Part shown: piece by piece, positions 32,645 to 36,329 of the stretch
How positions within the stretch are numbered: position 1 is the first letter of the stretch
How the letters are laid out: every line of letters starts with the position of its first letter
NCBI GenBank assembly: GCA_002482565.1
Contig: DLGG01000187.1
Span: forward strand, 1 to 36,329
Length of the DNA: 36,329 bases
Source of the DNA: Solidesulfovibrio magneticus
GTDB taxonomy: Bacteria > Desulfobacterota > Desulfovibrionia > Desulfovibrionales > Desulfovibrionaceae
Direction: 5' to 3'
Translations under genes and position numbers: made by a program
The notes under the pieces: generated by a model
What the model was told of the DNA's origin: nothing
Seen by the model: the letters and a program-made list of their open reading frames with translations, nothing else
The model's database searches: none

Positions 32645-33586
32645 ATGAACTGGCCCCACAAGGATCTTCTCGACGTCTCGCAACTCTCCCGGGAAGACGT
32701 GGACGTGGTCATGCGCACCGCCGCCTCCTTCCGGGAAATCAACGCCCGACCCGTCAAGAAGGTGCCCACGCTCAAAGGCAAAAGCGTCGTCCTGTTCTTC
32801 GCCGAACCGAGCACCCGCACCAAGACATCCTTCGACATCGCCGGCAAGCGCCTCTCGGCCGACACCTTCGGCCTGGCCAAGTCCGGCAGTTCCTTGCAAA
32901 AAGGCGAGACCCTCAAGGATACCGTGCTCACGCTCCAGGCCATGAACCCCGACGCCATCGTCATGCGCCATTCGAGTTCCGGCGCGGCCGATTTCGTGGC
33001 CAGGCGCGTGTCCTGCGCCGTCATCAACGCCGGCGACGGCTGGCACGCCCACCCCACCCAGGCCCTGCTCGACCTGTTCACCCTGCGCGAGGTCTGGGGC
33101 GACGATCTCGTCGGCAAAACCGTGACCATCCTGGGCGACGTGGCCCATTCCCGGGTCGCCCGGTCCAATATTCGCCTGCTGACCATGCTCGGCGTCACCG
33201 TGCGCCTGTGCGCCCCGCGCACCCTGCTCCCCAAGGACGCCCGGGCCCTGGGCGCCAAGGTCTTTCACGAGCTGGAGCCGGCCCTGGAAAACGCCGACGC
33301 CGTCATGTGCCTGCGCCTGCAGCTCGAACGCCAGGAAGCCGGGCTTCTGCCCGATCTGCGCGAATACGCCCGGCGCTTTTGCCTCACCAAGGACCGCCTC
33401 AAAAACGCCGCCCCGGACGTCAAGGTGCTCCACCCCGGTCCCATCAACCGGGGCGTGGAAATCGCCTCGGACCTGGCCGACGCCGGCAACTCGCTCATCC
33501 TCGACCAGGTGGCCTCGGGCGTGGCCGTGCGCATGGCGATTTTGTATCTCCACATCACCCGCAAGGAAAAAGGGGAAACCGCATGA
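32645..33586 (+). CDS. pyrB: Aspartate carbamoyltransferase catalytic chain
   Basis: A 313-residue ATCase: carbamoyl phosphate + aspartate -> carbamoyl aspartate in pyrimidine synthesis. The carbamoyl phosphate loop is FAEPSTRTKTSFDIA (~55-69, with a Lys where Arg is common). SGSSLQKGETLKDT, GDGWHAHPTQALLDL and the aspartate-binding HPGPINRGVEI are intact. GAGG lies 7 bases before ATG 32645. The stop overlaps the pyrC start (ATGA). No pyrI regulatory chain gene is in the window. Confidence 0.97.
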   Translation: MNWPHKDLLDVSQLSREDVDVVMRTAASFREINARPVKKVPTLKGKSVVLFFAEPSTRTKTSFDIAGKRLSADTFGLAKSGSSLQKGETLKDTVLTLQAMNPDAIVMRHSSSGAADFVARRVSCAVINAGDGWHAHPTQALLDLFTLREVWGDDLVGKTVTILGDVAHSRVARSNIRLLTMLGVTVRLCAPRTLLPKDARALGAKVFHELEPALENADAVMCLRLQLERQEAGLLPDLREYARRFCLTKDRLKNAAPDVKVLHPGPINRGVEIASDLADAGNSLILDQVASGVAVRMAILYLHITRKEKGETA

Positions 33587-34878
33587 CGCCGCCGGATCTC
33601 GTCGTCGCCGACGTTGCCGTCCCCGGCCGCGACGGCCGCTGGACCCTGGTCTGCGCCGCCGGGCAGGTGCTGGAACTTTCGCCCCACGACCCGGCCGCCC
33701 GCTTCCCCGAAGCCCGGGTCATTAAGGCCAAGGGGCAGCTGCTCCTGCCGGCCATGACCGACGCCCACACCCACCTGCGCGAACCCGGCCAGGAATGGAA
33801 GGAAGACATCGCCTCGGGTCTGGCCGCCGCCGCCGGAGGCGGATTTTCCAACATCCTGTGCATGGCCAACACCGATCCGGTCAACGACAACGAATCGGTC
33901 ACGCGCCTCATGCTGCGCCGGGCCAGCGACGCCTGGCCCCACGGCCCGCGCCTGTTCCCCATCGGCGCGCTCACCATCGGCCTTGCCGGCAAACAACTCG
34001 CGCCCATGGAAGAGCTGCTGGCCGCCGGCTGCGTGGCCTTTTCCAATGACGGCGAACCCGTGGCCGACACCGAACTGTTCCGCCACGCCCTGGAATACGC
34101 CGCCGACCTCGCCCCGGTCATCGACCACTGCGAGGACCCGTACATGGCCAAGGGGGCCGGGGCCAACGAGGGCGTCATGAGCGCCCGCCTGGGCCTTCGC
34201 GGCCAGCCCGACGTGGCCGAGGCCTTGCAAGTCTCCCGGGACATCCTGCTGGCCGAATACTTAAACGCCCCCGTGCACCTAGCCCACGTCAGCTGCCGCC
34301 GGGCCGTGGAACTCATCGCCGACGCCAAGCGCCGGGGCGCGCCGGTCACGGCCGAAACCTGCCCGCACTACCTGACCATGACCGACGCGGCGCTTTTCGG
34401 CTACGACACCATGGCCAAGGTCAATCCGCCCCTGCGCACCGACGACGACCGGCTCTCACTCATCCAGGCCCTGCGCGAAGGCGTCATCGACATCCTGGCC
34501 ACCGACCACGCCCCCCACGCCGCCCACGAAAAGGAAACCCCCTTCGAGGACGCCAAAAACGGCATCACCGGCCTGGACACGGCCCTGGGCAGCCTGTGGG
34601 AACTCGTGCGCCTGGGCCAGCTGACGGCCGAAGACATCGCCCTGCGTTTCGCCTGGCGGCCGGCCGAAATATTCAAGCTCCCCCACTGCCGCTTCGCCCC
34701 GGGCGATCCGGCCGATTTCTGCCTCTTCGACCCGGAACAATCCTGGGTCGTCACCCCCGAAACCCTGCGCTCCAAGGGCAAGAACACGCCGCTTCTGGGC
34801 CAGTCCCTCACCGGCCGCGTGACCCTGACCGCCGTGAACGGCCACGTGGTCTACGAACTCGCCCGCGCCGGAGCCTGA
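33583..34878 (+). CDS. pyrC: Dihydroorotase (class I)
   Basis: A 431-residue amidohydrolase that closes carbamoyl aspartate to dihydroorotate. Metal-site residues: DAHTHLREPGQE (~60-71, HxH), FSNDGEP (~150), IDHCED (~178), HLAHVSC (~232) and ILATDHAPHAAHEK (~304-317). Substrate segments MANTDPVNDN and PLRTDDD are typical. The position where some class I enzymes carry a carboxylated Lys reads as Asp in FSNDG, as in the PyrB-associated forms. It is coupled to pyrB by a 4-base overlap. Confidence 0.95.
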   Translation: MTPPDLVVADVAVPGRDGRWTLVCAAGQVLELSPHDPAARFPEARVIKAKGQLLLPAMTDAHTHLREPGQEWKEDIASGLAAAAGGGFSNILCMANTDPVNDNESVTRLMLRRASDAWPHGPRLFPIGALTIGLAGKQLAPMEELLAAGCVAFSNDGEPVADTELFRHALEYAADLAPVIDHCEDPYMAKGAGANEGVMSARLGLRGQPDVAEALQVSRDILLAEYLNAPVHLAHVSCRRAVELIADAKRRGAPVTAETCPHYLTMTDAALFGYDTMAKVNPPLRTDDDRLSLIQALREGVIDILATDHAPHAAHEKETPFEDAKNGITGLDTALGSLWELVRLGQLTAEDIALRFAWRPAEIFKLPHCRFAPGDPADFCLFDPEQSWVVTPETLRSKGKNTPLLGQSLTGRVTLTAVNGHVVYELARAGA

Positions 34879-34913
34879 GACACGCATCAATCGCCGCACC
34901 CGGAGGTCTTCCC

Positions 34914-36236
34914 ATGGCGCAACCCTTCAAGGACGCCACCGCCATCTGCAAAACCATCATGCGAAACGGCTACGACGCCTACGTCATCAACGCCGTTTTG
35001 CAGGAAAAAGCCCTGGATGCCGCCGCGCCGGAACTCGACGTGGCCACCGACGCCCCCCTGGCCGAAATCCAGAAGCTCTTCCCCCAGTCCGAAGCCTGCG
35101 CCCAGGACGGGGCCTTTGCCCGTCTCCAAAGCGGCGACACCACCCTCTATCTTTACCCGGCCGACACCGCCGACGCCTCCCACCCCGAGGAGTCCGTGGC
35201 CCGGCTCACCAGCCGGCTCATCGCCCGGCTGACCGCCAAAGGGCTGCTGCCGCCCCATCAGGCCTGCCCCTACATGCCGCATCAGGTCGAAGACCACGAC
35301 GGCTTCGCCGACCTCTCCAGCGGCGAAGTACGCCTAAACGGCATCCCCGACGAAGCCATCCGCCAGAACTACCTGCGGGCCGTACGCGCCCTGCGGTTTT
35401 CCGCCAACTACAACATCCCGGTGGAACCTAACACCTTCATGGCCATCCTGCGGGCCTCGCGCCGCATCATGGACTACGTGTCGGTCAAAGACATCATGGA
35501 CGAATGGCGCAAGGTCGAGGCCGAAAACATGGCCGATTTCGTGGAGCGCCTCTACGACACCATGATCCTCCACTGGTTCTTGCCCGAAGTGGCGACGCTC
35601 GCCCGCATCAAGATCACCTCCGACGACGGCGTCGAATATACGCTCTTCGAGCAGACCCTGGCCGTCATGCGCCACTACCCCGAGGAACTGCCCTACGACT
35701 GGTACGGCACCCTGGCCTGCCTGTTCCACGACGTGGGCAAGCTCCACACCGCCCAATACGCCGGCGGCGACCTCCACTTCTACCAGCACCACCAGGTCGG
35801 GGCCAAGGTCACCCGCAAGATCCTCTCGCGCCTGGGCTTCCCCCCGGACGAGACCGATCTCGTGTGCAACCTCGTGCGCGGCCACATGCACTTCCACTTC
35901 ATGCTCACCGACCGGGGCATCCGCCGCTTCCGCGCCCTGGACCAGTACCCGCGCCTGATCGAAATGGCCCGGGCCGACATCAAGTCCGTGGGCGGCACCT
36001 ACAAGGAATTCAACCACAACATGAAAATGCTCGAGCGTACCGAAACGCCCGAGGAAATGCTCGAACCGCTGCTCAATGGGGCGCAGATCATGCAACTGCT
36101 CTCCCTCAAGCCCGGACCGGCCGTTGGGCTCATCCGCGACGCGCTGCTCAAGGCCCAGATCAGCGGCGACGTGGCCAGCCGCGAAGACGCCGAACGCTTT
36201 GTACGCGCCTACTGGGACAAGCAAGGACTGCATTAG
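34914..36236 (+). CDS. HD-domain phosphohydrolase with degenerate CCA-nucleotidyltransferase domain
   Basis: A 440-residue protein with the architecture of bacterial CCA-adding enzymes. The N-terminal transferase motif is degraded: where GG-x-V-R-D is expected, residues 25-31 read INAVLQE, and the catalytic D-x-D region reads ELDVATDAP (~40-48). The head-domain signature NYLRAVRALRFSANYNIPVEPNTF is retained. An HD phosphohydrolase domain follows (CLFHDVGKLHTAQYAGG and FYQHHQVGAKVTRKIL, then LVRGHMHFHFM), with likely metal ligands intact. It may act as a phosphodiesterase or phosphatase on RNA ends or nucleotides, but probably does not add CCA. CGGAGG precedes ATG 34914. It may share a transcript with pyrC, 35 bases upstream. 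Confidence 0.82.
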   Translation: MAQPFKDATAICKTIMRNGYDAYVINAVLQEKALDAAAPELDVATDAPLAEIQKLFPQSEACAQDGAFARLQSGDTTLYLYPADTADASHPEESVARLTSRLIARLTAKGLLPPHQACPYMPHQVEDHDGFADLSSGEVRLNGIPDEAIRQNYLRAVRALRFSANYNIPVEPNTFMAILRASRRIMDYVSVKDIMDEWRKVEAENMADFVERLYDTMILHWFLPEVATLARIKITSDDGVEYTLFEQTLAVMRHYPEELPYDWYGTLACLFHDVGKLHTAQYAGGDLHFYQHHQVGAKVTRKILSRLGFPPDETDLVCNLVRGHMHFHFMLTDRGIRRFRALDQYPRLIEMARADIKSVGGTYKEFNHNMKMLERTETPEEMLEPLLNGAQIMQLLSLKPGPAVGLIRDALLKAQISGDVASREDAERFVRAYWDKQGLH

Positions 36237-36252
36237 CAGAGAGCGAAGAGAA

Positions 36253-36296
36253 TCGGGGCGCTGCCCCGAGCCCCGCCGGGGGGCTAAGCCCCCCGG
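36253..36296. repeat. GC-rich double-hairpin element (REP-like)
   Basis: Two perfect hairpins in a row: TCGGGGC-GCT-GCCCCGA (36253-36269) and CCGGGGGGC-TAA-GCCCCCCGG (36276-36296). They follow the HD gene by 17 bases. There is no T run, so this is more like a dispersed intergenic repeat than a plain terminator, though it could end transcription with Rho. Confidence 0.6.
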
Positions 36297-36329
36297 ACCC
36301 CTTTCCTGTGGGGGCGTTTTTCCCGGCGG

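Overview
This is a GC-rich bacterial window. Its style is that of a Desulfovibrio-like sulfate reducer (Desulfovibrionaceae, perhaps a Solidesulfovibrio relative). That assignment is inference from GC content, a CbiK-type chelatase, selenocysteine use and an accessory gene mix; no taxonomic marker is present. More than half of the window (positions 2-21236) is an 'archaeal-type' one-carbon cluster. It encodes enzymes that make and use tetrahydromethanopterin (H4MPT) and methanofuran (MFR).

Left arm, plus strand, 2-9528. The order is the 3' end of a methylene-H4MPT dehydrogenase, an ATP-grasp protein, a folK-folE2/mptA fusion, a PTPS-family enzyme, a dihydropteroate-synthase-like protein, mch, two more ATP-grasp ligases (RimK-like and MfnD-like), mfnF and mfnE. 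Most junctions are ATGA/GTGA overlaps, so this looks like one translationally coupled operon. It converges on mfnB (minus). A DUF447 flavoprotein gene follows (plus), then the minus-strand arm.

Right arm, minus strand, read from 19385 down to 10931. The order is fwdB, fwdD, fwdA, ftr, fwdC, an fdhD-like gene, a HisA-like gene, dmrB and beta-RFAP synthase. The key observation is that fwdB is interrupted by an in-frame TGA (19047-19049). The TGA sits exactly at the catalytic Cys/Sec position, inside a U-H-G-P motif. It is followed by a perfect 6-bp hairpin with an AGGUCGG loop, like a bacterial SECIS element. With FwdD also present, this looks like a true Mo/W selenocysteine formylmethanofuran dehydrogenase, not the redox-inactive hydrolase (Fhc) of aerobic methylotrophs. 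A CitG-like gene (20349-21236) diverges from this arm across a gene-free gap of about 960 bp.

Together the genes predict GTP -> dihydroneopterin triphosphate -> 6-hydroxymethyl-dihydropterin -> its diphosphate -> dihydromethanopterin-type product -> H4MPT. They also predict most MFR ring assembly and the reactions formyl-MFR <-> formyl-H4MPT <-> methenyl-H4MPT <-> methylene-H4MPT. The direction (formaldehyde/methanol oxidation or CO2 fixation) cannot be read from sequence.

Positions 21240-25500 form an accessory segment of different composition: a MarR regulator with a palindromic operator, a divergent LysR/MFS pair, an IS3-family transposase remnant, decayed sequence and degenerate repeats. 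It abuts the 3' end of a tRNA-Ala(GGC) gene with its own promoter and terminator.

Positions 25745-36236 are mostly housekeeping: an oligopeptide-type ABC permease pair, recN-ftsE-ftsX-cbiK (all overlapping), an AT-rich DUF2971 insertion, pyrB-pyrC, and an HD-domain protein with a degenerate CCA-transferase-like N-terminus. A GC-rich double-hairpin repeat closes the window.
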